Source: Loki-b32 sp964409945 (GTDB taxonomy: Archaea > Asgardarchaeota > Lokiarchaeia > Sigyniarchaeales > SOKP01). From it: a DNA stretch of 64,000 bases. The notes beneath the pieces are model-generated. The model made no database searches. It worked only from the letters and a program-made list of their open reading frames with translations, and was not told the DNA's origin. Made by a program: the position numbers and the translations under genes. Shown piece by piece: positions 36,624 through 45,094 of the stretch; within the stretch, counting starts at the first letter, position 1, and every line of letters starts with the position of its first letter. Where the stretch lies: contig CAYPFJ010000003.1 of NCBI GenBank assembly GCA_964409945.1, positions 1 to 64,000 of the forward strand. Direction: 5' to 3'.

Positions 36624-37991
36624 GTGAGTATATTGGGTGAAAATGAAAAACCTTTATCTCTTGATGAAATAAAAAAACAAAAGAAACTTGTTGACGACAT
36701 TTATAAGAAAGAAAAAGAAGAAAAGAAAGCTTATTTAAAAAGTATTGAAGAAGTAAGAAAAAAATCATTTATAGAAGGAAAAGATCACATTTCAAATTTG
36801 ATAGAGGAGAAAGCATTCAGAATTAATATTCAAAAAGAAACTACTGCTCAATTAAAAGACCTCAAACCAGATATTGTTGGAACGAGAGAAAAAATAGAAA
36901 AGTCTGTTGGAGAGAAAGCCTTTCGAATAGAAAAACAACGTGAACTAGATGAGCATCGTATGGAATTACATCCAGATATCGAAGGTACAGCAGAGAAAAT
37001 TGAAAAATCAATTGGAGAGAAAGTTTTCCATGTAATAAAACGAAAAGAATTAGATGAGCAACGAATTGGGATCCATCCAGATTTAGAAAGTACGGGTGAA
37101 AAAATAGAAAAATACATTGGAGAGAAAGCGTTTCGAGTTGAAAAACAACGTGAATTAGATCAGCATCGTATGGAATTACATCCAGATATCGAAAGTACTG
37201 CAGAGAAAATTGAAAAATCAATTGGAGAGAAAGCGTTTCGAGTAGAAAAGCAACGTGAATTAGATGAGCAACGAATTGGGATCCATCCAGATATCGAAGG
37301 TGTTAGTGAAATAATTGAAAAATCAATTGGAGAAAAAGCGTTTCGAGTAGAAAAGCAACGTGAAATTGATGAAACGCGCATTGAGATGCATCCAGATATT
37401 GAAGGTGTTAGTGAAAAAATAGAAAAATCAGTTGGAGAAAAAGCTTTTATGATTAATCGTCAGAAAGAAAGTGTTGCTCAAAGGAAAGAGATACATGCAG
37501 ATATTGAAGGTGTTAGTGAAAAAATTGAAAAATCAATTGGAGAGAAAGCGTTTCGAGTAGAAAAGCAACGTGAAATTGATGAAATGCTCATTGAGATGCA
37601 TCCAGATATCGAACGTGTTAGTGAAAAAATTGAAAAGTCAGTTGGAGAAAAAGCTTTTATGATTGATCGTCAGAAAGAAAGCCTTGCTCAACGAAAAGAG
37701 ATACATGCAGATATTGAAGATGTAAGTGAAAAAATTGAGAAATCTATAGGGGAAAAAGCTTTTATGATTGATAGACAAAAGCAAAGCACCACTCAATTAA
37801 AAGAATTACATCCTGATTTGGAAGGTTCTGCTGAAAAAATTTCTACTCTTGTTGAAAAACAAGCTAATAAAATTGAAGAACAACGGGAACTTGATGCACA
37901 ACGAATTGATATTAAAACTGAAGCAAAAAGTATCGTTAAAAAATTTGAATCACAAGTAGAAAAAATCAAAAAAGACAAACAAGAAGAATAA
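36624..37991 (+). CDS. Tandem 35-residue repeat protein, charged helical rod
   Basis: This 455-residue protein starts at GUG. After a helical lead (1-86) it consists of ten consecutive 35-residue repeats (about 87-436), consensus EKIEKSIGEKAF-(R/M)(V/I)-x3-R-x5-RxExHPDIEG, followed by a Lys-rich tail. Two repeat subtypes (one with FRVEKQRE, one with FMIDRQKE) partly alternate in the second half. The repeats predict long amphipathic helices; there is no signal peptide or membrane segment. A coiled-coil or solenoid scaffold is likely, with function unknown. Related to nothing I recognise. Confidence 0.8.
   Translation: MSILGENEKPLSLDEIKKQKKLVDDIYKKEKEEKKAYLKSIEEVRKKSFIEGKDHISNLIEEKAFRINIQKETTAQLKDLKPDIVGTREKIEKSVGEKAFRIEKQRELDEHRMELHPDIEGTAEKIEKSIGEKVFHVIKRKELDEQRIGIHPDLESTGEKIEKYIGEKAFRVEKQRELDQHRMELHPDIESTAEKIEKSIGEKAFRVEKQRELDEQRIGIHPDIEGVSEIIEKSIGEKAFRVEKQREIDETRIEMHPDIEGVSEKIEKSVGEKAFMINRQKESVAQRKEIHADIEGVSEKIEKSIGEKAFRVEKQREIDEMLIEMHPDIERVSEKIEKSVGEKAFMIDRQKESLAQRKEIHADIEDVSEKIEKSIGEKAFMIDRQKQSTTQLKELHPDLEGSAEKISTLVEKQANKIEEQRELDAQRIDIKTEAKSIVKKFESQVEKIKKDKQEE
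36882..37931 (+). repeat. Ten tandem 105-bp in-frame coding repeats
   Basis: The DNA repeats every 105 bases across this span (10 units), matching the 35-residue protein repeats. Stretches such as GGAGAGAAAGCGTTTCGAGT recur nearly unchanged in several central units while outer units diverge, the pattern expected from unequal crossing-over or slippage homogenising the middle. Confidence 0.9.
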
Positions 37992-38002
37992 TCATAAATA
38001 TA

Positions 38003-38500
38003 CTAAATCTGAATATTGAATTTGAATAGGGTGTTTAAATTCATACTTTTTAATCTTTTTTTATAATCTCTAATTGAGGGAGTTATTGCACCATTAAAAT
38101 TATCAATGAAATTTTTGAATCTGATATAGAAATCTTCCATTATCTCTCGCAGAATCCCTCTTTCCATTTGTAAATTTGTTTTTTTTGTAATTGCTATAGC
38201 TAAAAGACGCCCTTCCCTTTCATATAAGATTCTTGTGCCTTTAAAGTTAATTTCTTGAAGTTCTTCATTGTTACCTCCATTCACTTCATTAATAAATAAA
38301 TTTATTGCATTTAAAAAACTGCTAATTAAATCATCCTTTAAAAAATTCAAGCTATCTGTATATCTATTACTAACAAATAAAGCACCAGTTTCATAATCTA
38401 TGAAATATATCGCATGAAACCTACACTCTTGAGAATTAAACTTATCAAGTTCAAATCCAAAATTATTTGTAATTTCCCTAAAATTATTTTGAAAACCCAT
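38003..38500 (-). CDS. Longin-like domain protein
   Basis: This 165-residue protein consists of one alpha/beta domain with longin layout: strands HAIYFIDYETGALFVSNRY, a helix (about 55-72), strands RILYERE and LLAIAITKK, and long C-terminal helices ending in an aromatic-rich stretch. In Asgard archaea such stand-alone longin proteins often sit near small GTPases; none is immediately adjacent here. It converges on the repeat-protein gene (11-base gap). Confidence 0.6.
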   Translation of the reverse strand: MGFQNNFREITNNFGFELDKFNSQECRFHAIYFIDYETGALFVSNRYTDSLNFLKDDLISSFLNAINLFINEVNGGNNEELQEINFKGTRILYEREGRLLAIAITKKTNLQMERGILREIMEDFYIRFKNFIDNFNGAITPSIRDYKKRLKSMNLNTLFKFNIQI

Positions 38501-38713
38501 GATTATAGCTTGAATAAAAAAATCAATTTATAGAGATCTTATGTAAAGAAAATTAAATTCAGCTATAAAATACAAATAATATCTTAGTATTACCCAAGTC
38601 TTAAATGTAAAAAAATAAAAAGTGCTACTATTAATAGAATTTTTAAGGATTATGAAAGCCCGTAAACATAATTGTATAAACAATATAAAAAAATAAAAAT
38701 AAATAGAAAAAAA

Positions 38714-38723
38714 CTTTATATAT
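38714..38723 (+). promoter_or_regulatory. TATA box before 38.8-kb gene
   Basis: CTTTATATAT is a strong archaeal TATA match about 50 bases upstream of the start region at 38761-38770, implying a leader of about 20-25 bases. Confidence 0.5.
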
Positions 38724-38760
38724 CTTTACTCAAATATAACTTTTAATTACCTTTAGGTTT

Positions 38761-39231
38761 TTGATGATCATGGAAACAGATAATAGTACTCAAAAAAATA
38801 AAATTTCTATAGGACTAATTATAAATGATAATGAATTAAACATTAATCCCATATTTCCTCCTGAAATTAAAGAAGAAATACTAGATTCACCCTATTATTT
38901 ATTAATTTTCATTTCTCGTGAAGATGTTGTTAAAATAAGCTGTTTTCCGACTAAAAATAAAAATATTAAGAAAATTCTCGTAAAACTCAAAGAATTTTCA
39001 CCAGATCTCGTAAAAGGAATATCTAATGTGTTAAATGAATTGAACCTAAGTAAAGAAATCTTACACACAACGGGATTATGTTATGAAATGGAAAAATGTT
39101 TTTATGAGACTTATTTAATTGGAGATATGGTAGACTCTGGACAATTAACTCTTGATATGATTAAAGAAAAATTTATGTCTGTAGCAAATGTTATTAGTGT
39201 TATAATTGAAGAAGTTCCCTCGTTAATATAA
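38761..39231 (+). CDS. Hypothetical protein
   Basis: This protein of about 154-156 residues has three clustered candidate starts: UUG 38761, AUG 38764 and AUG 38770; the last gives METDNSTQ. A strand-rich N-terminal half (ISIGLIIND, YYLLIFISRED) is followed by helices, faintly like an ACT or longin-type regulatory domain. No catalytic motif and no membrane segment. Function unknown. A clear TATA box precedes it. Confidence 0.6.
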   Translation: MMIMETDNSTQKNKISIGLIINDNELNINPIFPPEIKEEILDSPYYLLIFISREDVVKISCFPTKNKNIKKILVKLKEFSPDLVKGISNVLNELNLSKEILHTTGLCYEMEKCFYETYLIGDMVDSGQLTLDMIKEKFMSVANVISVIIEEVPSLI

Positions 39232-39317
39232 AAATGTGAACTCTCAATTATATGCTTCATTTTTATAACCTTTTAAGTTTAAATCTAATCTAAAATCATT
39301 AAATTATCCGTGATCTA

Positions 39318-39524
39318 ATGAGAGATAAAAAAACACCACCTCCACCCGCACTCCCTCCATCCTTTAAAATAGGGGACAATTTTTGCCTTTTCCATAAAGG
39401 CAATATTCAAGGAGATATCTACACATGTCCCGCTTGTAAAACTAATTATTGTTTGATATGTGCTAAAAAAGCAAAACTTGAAGGAAAGTCATGTATTAAA
39501 TGTAAACAATTAGTTCTACCATAG
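39318..39524 (+). CDS. Proline-rich, B-box/RING-like zinc-finger protein
   Basis: This 68-residue protein opens with a Pro-rich stretch (TPPPPALPPS, residues 6-15). The rest is a compact Cys/His zinc domain: CLFH, CPAC, CLIC and CIKC pairs, the spacing of a B-box- or RING-like cross-brace. It is too small to contain anything else. In Asgard archaea short polyproline motifs can bind profilin; whether this one does is speculation. Stand-alone gene. Confidence 0.72.
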   Translation: MRDKKTPPPPALPPSFKIGDNFCLFHKGNIQGDIYTCPACKTNYCLICAKKAKLEGKSCIKCKQLVLP

Positions 39525-39551
39525 TTCATTATTTTAATTCCGTAATCTTTT

Positions 39552-39944
39552 TCATACTTGCTTAATTGATGATAAGGATCTCCAAGCCTTCCAAAAGATT
39601 AACCAAAGTATTACAAAAATAAATAAAGATGTCGCAAAAGTATACCATCCAATAAAAAGATCTCCATAGGGGGGCTTGAAAAAGGAGAAAGGAATTCCAG
39701 CAATCGCAAATCCGAATAAGTACCCATATCCCCAGACCCGATTCTTTAGAGCAATAATGACCGTAGGTATAATTGTCGTAAAAATTATTGTTAAATAAGA
39801 CCAAATCTCCATTGAAGCTAAAATAACCCCCATATTTAACCAAGATATGATAAATCCTACAATTACCCAAATTACTGAAAAGATATCAATTTTAAATTCT
39901 GGTTCTGGTCTCCCTACTGTTTGTTCTTTATTGTTGTATGTCAT
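39552..39944 (-). CDS. Small multi-pass membrane protein
   Basis: This protein of about 130 residues has four predicted transmembrane helices (roughly 20-38, 41-60, 67-87, 100-120 counted from this start) joined by short loops, one with Tyr/Gly/Phe-rich FFKPPYGD. No family recognised. The frame extends to an AUG at 39971, but a TATA-like GCTATATAAC (39969-39960) overlaps that region and points to the AUG at 39944 as the start of a leaderless message. Confidence 0.65.
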   Translation of the reverse strand: MTYNNKEQTVGRPEPEFKIDIFSVIWVIVGFIISWLNMGVILASMEIWSYLTIIFTTIIPTVIIALKNRVWGYGYLFGFAIAGIPFSFFKPPYGDLFIGWYTFATSLFIFVILWLIFWKAWRSLSSIKQV

Positions 39945-39959
39945 GATTAAATAAAGTAT

Positions 39960-39969
39960 GTTATATAGC
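39960..39969 (-). promoter_or_regulatory. TATA-like box deciding the 39944 start
   Basis: GCTATATAAC on the minus strand lies about 20-25 bases upstream of the AUG at 39944, so the upstream in-frame AUG at 39971 would fall outside the transcript. Confidence 0.45.
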
Positions 39970-40172
39970 ATAATTATAAAAACTCTTTTTACTTTTATCT
40001 TATCTTATAAACTCATAATTTATAATAATAAAAACCTACTAACACTAACAATTTGATTTATAAATTCCTAATGATATATAAACTTAAGATAAAAATTGAA
40101 TTTTATCAGAAATAAATATCTATCTAATAAAAATTTTTAAATTTTATAAAAAATAAAAAAAACATTAATAAT
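39970..40172. other. AT-rich intergenic region with promoter of structured RNA
   Basis: No coding potential was seen in this part of the 690-base gap before the tes-like gene. Plus-strand TTTTATAAAA (40143-40152) lies about 26 bases before the first base of the inverted-repeat stem at 40174, matching archaeal TATA spacing for the RNA described next. Confidence 0.5.
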
Positions 40173-40300
40173 ATGACTCCTGCCTACACCCTGGATTTTT
40201 GTCTTTTGGTAGTGTAAATTTTTACACTCTGATTTCGCCCTCCTCCCCCTATTTTATTTTGACGCTTATTTGCGTCCCGTAGGACAGGAGTCACTCTTTC
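40173..40300 (+). ncRNA. Candidate structured non-coding RNA
   Basis: A G/C-rich island in AT-rich DNA. The ends pair: TGACTCCTG (40174-40182) with CAGGAGTCA (40285-40293), extended by CCTAC/GTAGG across a one-base bulge, giving a 14-bp terminal helix. Inside are two further hairpins: AGTGTAAA/TTTACACT (40211-40228) and GACGC/GCGTC (40261-40276), plus an unpaired C-rich run with CCCTCCTCCCCC (40238-40249). That run is complementary to Shine-Dalgarno sequences. A TATA box at -26 and a pyrimidine-rich tail (CTCTTTCCTTT) favour the plus strand. It does not match 5S, tRNA, SRP or RNase P RNA patterns that I know. Function unknown. Confidence 0.65.
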
Positions 40301-40637
40301 CTTTAAGATTCTGTTCCCTAATAAATCAAAAACAGATTAAAAAGGAATAATTACAAAAATGTTGGAATTAAATCAAGAAAATCAAGAATTAAAATCAAAT
40401 TAATTTCCACTTTTTGCTGCAATTTAAAATTTAAAGTTAATGGTTATATTTTCTATTTAAAAATATTAAAATAAGAAACTTAATTTTCAATTTTATTAAG
40501 TTTTTTAATCTTTTTTAATAATATTGATAATACTATAGAGATTATTATAAGATTTAAATGATTTAAAAGTTTAATTAATAGAATAACTATTTATTAAAAT
40601 ACTATTTTAAACAAAATACAACAGAGTATAGATTCTT
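40301..40637. other. AT-rich gap upstream of tes-like gene, nothing recognised
   Basis: About 340 bases between the candidate RNA and the radical SAM gene. Only very short reading frames occur (for example 14 codons from 40359). TTATTAAAATAC near 40591-40602 could be the TATA box of the tes-like gene; no RNA-like symmetry was found. Confidence 0.4.
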
Positions 40638-42371
40638 ATGACAGAATTAGAGATTCAAACTAATCAAAAGGATGACGTTGAGATTATCCGAACAACTACT
40701 AGTATTTGTCCAGAATGTTTGCACCATCTTCCGGCTGAAATTTACGTAGATCCGGAAACAAATTGGGTTATGATGCGAAAACATTGTAAGGATCACGGAG
40801 ATTTCAAAGATAAACTGTCCATTAATCCTGAAGAATATAAATGGCAACAGAATATTACGAATGAAATTGGTTCTACTGTAAATAATTCTACTCAACCTGA
40901 ATATACTTCCTCCGGAATTAAAGAAGTAGATAAAGGATGTCCATATGATTGTGGTTTATGTACTAATCATAAAAGCGCTCCAAATATTTGCTTAATAGAT
41001 ATTACTAATCGTTGTAATCTAGCTTGTCCTATTTGTTTTGCGAATGCAAGTGCTGCCGGTTATGTTGTTGAACCTTCTTTCGAAGAACTTGTACGAATTA
41101 TGGAACATTTTAGATCAATGAAGCCTATTCCTGCGGTTTTACTCCAACTATCAGGAGGAGAACCAACTGTAAGAGATGATCTCCCAGAAATTATCCGTAA
41201 AGGACATGAATTAGGCTTTACAGAAGTTATGGTAACCACTAATGGTGTTCGATTTGGGAAATCACTGGAATTTATGAAAAAATGTATGGATGCTGGAATG
41301 GATGCGCTCTATCTTCAATTTGATGCTACTGATAACCCTGAAGTATGGAAAAAGATCAGAGGAGTTAACTTATGGCCTCTTAAAAAGAAAGTCATTGAAA
41401 ATGCTCGAAAGCTTGGCTTTTATGGCGTTATGTTAGTGCCCGTAATCGCGAAAGGGATAAATGATCATGAAATTGGTAAAATTTTAGATTTTGCAAAAAA
41501 TAATTGTGATGTCGTATCAGGCCTTATTTTCCAACCAGTCGCGTTAACAGGACGTATTAGCTTTGAAGAATTAATGGATATTAGATATACCACTTCTGAT
41601 CTAAAAGAAGCAATTAATAAATATACCAATGGATCAGTAAAAAAGTTTTACCCAATCGCATTCACAGCAAAGTTTACAAAATTACTAGCCTGGTTTGATG
41701 ATATGCCACCTTTCAGTATGACGAGCCATAGCGACTGTGGATTCGCCACAATATGTGTCATTAATGAAAAGGATGAGTGGGAACCCATTGAAAACTTTTT
41801 TAATGCTGAAGGATTGATTCGATGGGCTAATCAAGTCTGGGATATGGTAGAGAAACAAGAAGTCCCAAAACCTACTGGATTATTGAAAGGCATCAACCTG
41901 GATGATTTTGGGCAGATAGCTTCCAAAATCGGAAACTTTGTTGATGATATTACCAGTTTAGGTTATCGACAAATTATGAAGGCATATTTCTTTGCTGGTG
42001 CAACAAGATATATTAAAAGTCCAGAAAAGATTCTTACAAGTAAAACATATCAAGCATTTGCTCGCTTGGTAATGGCTCCAAACCTGAAGTCCGCTGGGAA
42101 GTTTTTCAACGACCGCAATCTTATGGTGTCATCGATGCATTTTCAAGATGCTTACAACTTTGACCTTGATAGAGTATGCAGATGTCTTGTCCATTACGGA
42201 GTTATTGACCCGGATGACCCTTCAAAAGTTCGTGAGGTACCCTTCTGTGCAATGAATACTTTACATCGTCCAATTATAGAAAGACAGCTTGCGATTGCGG
42301 GACAAACAGCGAAGAAACCAGAAGTTATCCAAGCTGAAATTGAGAAACTATTAGAAACAATTGAGAAATAA
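40638..42371 (+). CDS. tes: Tetraether lipid synthase-like radical SAM protein
   Basis: This 577-residue radical SAM protein resembles Tes (MJ0619 type), which couples two archaeol tails into caldarchaeol/GDGT. Order: an N-terminal Cys/His cluster region (CPEC, KHCKDHG, about 24-55), GCPYDCGLC (about 99-107), the radical SAM motif CNLACPICF (CX3CX2C, about 125-133), SGGEPTVRDD, a SHSDCGFATICV cluster (about 370) and a Cys-rich C-terminal part (RVCRCLVH, PFCAMN). Multiple extra Fe-S clusters fit Tes. Specificity is inferred, not proven. A 3' fragment of this gene is duplicated at 44257. Confidence 0.75.
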   Translation: MTELEIQTNQKDDVEIIRTTTSICPECLHHLPAEIYVDPETNWVMMRKHCKDHGDFKDKLSINPEEYKWQQNITNEIGSTVNNSTQPEYTSSGIKEVDKGCPYDCGLCTNHKSAPNICLIDITNRCNLACPICFANASAAGYVVEPSFEELVRIMEHFRSMKPIPAVLLQLSGGEPTVRDDLPEIIRKGHELGFTEVMVTTNGVRFGKSLEFMKKCMDAGMDALYLQFDATDNPEVWKKIRGVNLWPLKKKVIENARKLGFYGVMLVPVIAKGINDHEIGKILDFAKNNCDVVSGLIFQPVALTGRISFEELMDIRYTTSDLKEAINKYTNGSVKKFYPIAFTAKFTKLLAWFDDMPPFSMTSHSDCGFATICVINEKDEWEPIENFFNAEGLIRWANQVWDMVEKQEVPKPTGLLKGINLDDFGQIASKIGNFVDDITSLGYRQIMKAYFFAGATRYIKSPEKILTSKTYQAFARLVMAPNLKSAGKFFNDRNLMVSSMHFQDAYNFDLDRVCRCLVHYGVIDPDDPSKVREVPFCAMNTLHRPIIERQLAIAGQTAKKPEVIQAEIEKLLETIEK

Positions 42372-42427
42372 TTTATTCTCTTAATTTTTTAACACTATTT
42401 TTATTCCATTTATTTAATTTTAAAATT
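42252..42427 (+). repeat. Source copy of duplicated tes 3' end
   Basis: The last 40 codons of the tes-like gene and about 55 bases downstream recur at 44257-44432. Identity is high across the last part of the coding region and the start of the downstream flank (AATTTATTCTCTTAATTTTT in both), and lower at the 5' edge. Confidence 0.9.
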
Positions 42428-42592
42428 TCAAATAATAACGAAATTACATTTAATTTGGTTTTTACATAAGTGTAAAATACTTCTTAATAAAAATATACTG
42501 TGCTATCTTATAAAAATTAGCGGGTGTAATTATAAAATGGTTGAAAGAAAACGCATTATCATTAATTTTAACACCAGTATATGACCTAGAGT

Positions 42593-43993
42593 TTAAAATT
42601 TCTTAATTTTTTTTCTTTTAAACAGTGCTATAATAATCATAGCGATGAAAGTTATGGTAATCAGAAAGAATACATCAAAGCTTGGAATCGTTGGACGATT
42701 CTTGCAATAGTTATTTTCAATAAAATTACCTTCACAGTGAAGTTGACTAGTGCAAACTAGATTTCCAATGAATGTATTTTCCGTTATGCTGTTAAAACTA
42801 CTATACGCTAATTTTATACCTGCCCAACCATTATTATTTGCAGTGTTTCCTGAGATTATACTATTGTTACTACATTCTAATATTATACCCACATATTTGT
42901 TATCGCATGCGGTATTGTTCAAAATGCTATTACTATGGCTCTCTTGTAAATATATGCTCGCATGATAGTTATTGCTTGCTGTGTTTCCTAAAATGGTATT
43001 ATATTCACATGAACTCAAAAATATCCCTGTGTGTGAGTTTCCATTTGCTTTATTTCTTGAGATGTTATTATTATTACTATATTCCACAAAAATTCCATCA
43101 TGGTTAAAACTTACCATATTATTCGATATGTTATTATAATTACTATATTCCACAAAGATTCCATTATAGTTATAACTGACCGTATTTCCTGAAATGGTAT
43201 TATTATTGCACCAAAATAACGTTATTCCCTGGGAAGCATATGAAATATTTAAATTCGATATTATTGATTTATTACAATTAATTAAAATAATTTGCCCTGG
43301 ATTTGTAAAATTGGATGGACCTAAATGTATTTCATTTATGTAATAATAAAGTGGTTTTCCATTCACTAGATTTGATACATCAATGTTATGAGAACCCACT
43401 TCTTCAATTGGATCATCTAATACCAATCCACATTCAGTCATAGAATTTCCTGTAATGGTATTATTATAACAAGATCCTAATTCTATCCCATTCACTCTGT
43501 TATAATTAAGGATATTTCCTGAAATTGTATTATTAGTACAAAACCATAAAGTTATCCCATAATTATTAAAAGAGCAATTATTATTAATTAATTGAGAATT
43601 TTTTACATTTGATAAAAGGATCCCATAATTATTACCATGGATAATACTACAATTCTCAATCTTGAAATATACATCAGAATTCTCAATAAAGATACAAGCA
43701 TCCATAGATTCAATACCCATTACCCGATCTTCTATGACATAAGGTTCTGAATAAGTACCATTCCCCGTACAATTTTCCGCAGCTTTAAAGGCAGCCCAAC
43801 CTAAATTACCATTAATATATATATATTCTAATATTTCTGAGGGGCTCGCTTTTCTGCAATCTAAATTAAGTTTATCTCTATATTCCATTCTTCTTTCTAT
43901 AAAAGTGAGAAAGTGGTTAACTATAGATGAAAAAGCGAAAAGGATTCCTAAAGCAATTATAATTACTACTACTTTTTTGATAGGGGATTTCAT
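42593..43993 (-). CDS. NosD-like right-handed beta-helix surface protein
   Basis: This 466-residue protein has an N-terminal membrane anchor or signal (about 8-28), a long region of short repeats with pattern NNTISGNxxxxNxxGIxL (about 100-430), the mark of a parallel beta-helix (NosD/pectin-lyase-like), and a C-terminal membrane segment (about 442-460) with a basic end. Rich in NxS/T sequons. Probably displayed outside the cell; these folds often bind or cleave polysaccharide, but catalytic residues cannot be picked. It lies between the two copies of the tes 3' sequence. Confidence 0.82.
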   Translation of the reverse strand: MKSPIKKVVVIIIALGILFAFSSIVNHFLTFIERRMEYRDKLNLDCRKASPSEILEYIYINGNLGWAAFKAAENCTGNGTYSEPYVIEDRVMGIESMDACIFIENSDVYFKIENCSIIHGNNYGILLSNVKNSQLINNNCSFNNYGITLWFCTNNTISGNILNYNRVNGIELGSCYNNTITGNSMTECGLVLDDPIEEVGSHNIDVSNLVNGKPLYYYINEIHLGPSNFTNPGQIILINCNKSIISNLNISYASQGITLFWCNNNTISGNTVSYNYNGIFVEYSNYNNISNNMVSFNHDGIFVEYSNNNNISRNKANGNSHTGIFLSSCEYNTILGNTASNNYHASIYLQESHSNSILNNTACDNKYVGIILECSNNSIISGNTANNNGWAGIKLAYSSFNSITENTFIGNLVCTSQLHCEGNFIENNYCKNRPTIPSFDVFFLITITFIAMIIIALFKRKKIKKF

Positions 43994-44256
43994 TTTAATT
44001 TCGCTATATTAGTAAAATATATCCTTTTACTAGTTAATATTTAGGGTATTTTTCCTTAAATAATTTTCAATCTATTATGAAATAAATCATATTATTTTGT
44101 CATTTCATTAATACTCAAAAAAATCGGCTTTTAACTATTAATTTAACCACTAATTAAGATATTTTCCTTTGAATAGATAAATGCTAAGCATCTAACTAAT
44201 AAAACCAATGATATTGTGGTTTAACATTAATTCAGTTAATCATAAGAAAACAATAG
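43994..44256. other. Intergenic, nothing recognised
   Basis: AT-rich stretch between the beta-helix gene (reading away) and the tes fragment. It probably holds the beta-helix gene promoter. No further similarity to tes is visible upstream of 44257. Confidence 0.4.
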
Positions 44257-44432
44257 ATGAACACACTTCATAGAACAATAATAGAAAGACAACTTACAAT
44301 TGCAGGAAAAACTGCGAAGAAACCAGAAGTTATCCAAGCTGAAATTGAGAAACTATTAGAAACAATTGAGAAATAATTTATTCTCTTAATTTTTTAATAC
44401 TATTTTTATTTAATTTATATAATTTTAAAATG
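44257..44432 (+). pseudogene. Truncated duplicate of tes-like 3' end
   Basis: Thirty-nine codons plus stop (44257-44376) reproduce the C-terminus of the tes-like protein from its MNTLHR to the last residue with few changes, and the copy continues about 55 bases past the stop. The 3' coding part is identical at nucleotide level over more than 60 bases, so the duplication is recent or recently converted. No upstream domain exists, so no functional radical SAM protein can be made; the short open frame could still be transcribed. Confidence 0.88.
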
Positions 44433-44521
44433 TCTGAAATGTAAATTGATTTCTGATAGGTTTAAAAATTTTTATTTTTTTTTACATTATTGTTAATTTT
44501 AAATTTAAAAATTACACAAAT

Positions 44522-44530
44522 CTATATAAA
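44522..44530 (+). promoter_or_regulatory. TATA box of SRPBCC gene
   Basis: CTATATAAA is a strong TATA match about 50 bases upstream of the start at 44577, leaving a leader of about 25-30 bases that contains the AGGTGA ribosome site. Confidence 0.5.
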
Positions 44531-44576
44531 ACAAACCATCATATAATTATGTGAAATCAAAAATAAGGTGAATTTA

Positions 44577-45008
44577 TTGCCAAAATTAGAAAGAAAAATC
44601 AAAATTGAATCTACTCCTGAAAATATTTATAAAATTGTGACAGATGGTTTGAATACTCCGAAATGGAACCCTAGCGTAACAGCAGTCACTCCAATTGATG
44701 ATGAAAAATTCCTATTAGACACAGATCTAGGGGGGATCACAATAGTTAATACTCAAAATGATGAAAACAAGAGTACTATATGGTATACGGAGAAAAGTGA
44801 TATGAATTCAATTGGATATATTTTAACTCCTAAAGCTTATCAAACAGAAGTAACAATTTGGACAGAATTTGAGGACAAGAAACTCTCAAAATTATATAAA
44901 AAGACAGCAGATACGATTTTAGATGGTCTAAAAAAGTATGTTGATTATATTGAAAAAGGAGGAGAACCAAGTTTATATAAAAAATGGGAAGTCTTAACAA
45001 CTCCCTAA
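44577..45008 (+). CDS. SRPBCC/polyketide-cyclase-like protein
   Basis: This 143-residue protein has the START/SRPBCC helix-grip fold: first strand KLERKIKIESTPENIYKIV, WNPSVTAVTPIDDEKF, then successive strands and a long C-terminal helix with LDGLKKYVDYIEKGG. Such proteins bind hydrophobic ligands or modify polyketides; ligand unknown. AGGTGA lies 5 bases before the UUG at 44577, deciding this start over the in-frame GUG at 44568, which overlaps the ribosome site. Confidence 0.85.
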   Translation: MPKLERKIKIESTPENIYKIVTDGLNTPKWNPSVTAVTPIDDEKFLLDTDLGGITIVNTQNDENKSTIWYTEKSDMNSIGYILTPKAYQTEVTIWTEFEDKKLSKLYKKTADTILDGLKKYVDYIEKGGEPSLYKKWEVLTTP

Positions 45009-45094
45009 ATTCAATTTTTTCTTAAATCTATGTACAGCAAAATCCTTATATAAACTATAATTTTTAAGAAAATATTTTGTGATTTTAAAAATAA

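Noticed and set aside
36882..37931. 105-bp tandem array as CRISPR or minisatellite
   Set aside because: Units are contiguous, in frame and coding, with no spacers.
40173..40300. Candidate RNA as SRP or RNase P RNA
   Set aside because: At about 125 nt it is far shorter than the usual 300 nt and lacks the conserved SRP helix 8 and RNase P core sequences.
42521..42585. Imperfect inverted repeat between tes and the beta-helix gene
   Set aside because: Pairing is short and interrupted (GGTGT...ACACC); at most a weak bidirectional terminator between convergent genes.
42593..43993. Beta-helix protein as a true NosD copper-maturation factor
   Set aside because: Only the repeat fold matches; no nos genes nearby, and the double membrane anchor suggests a surface protein.
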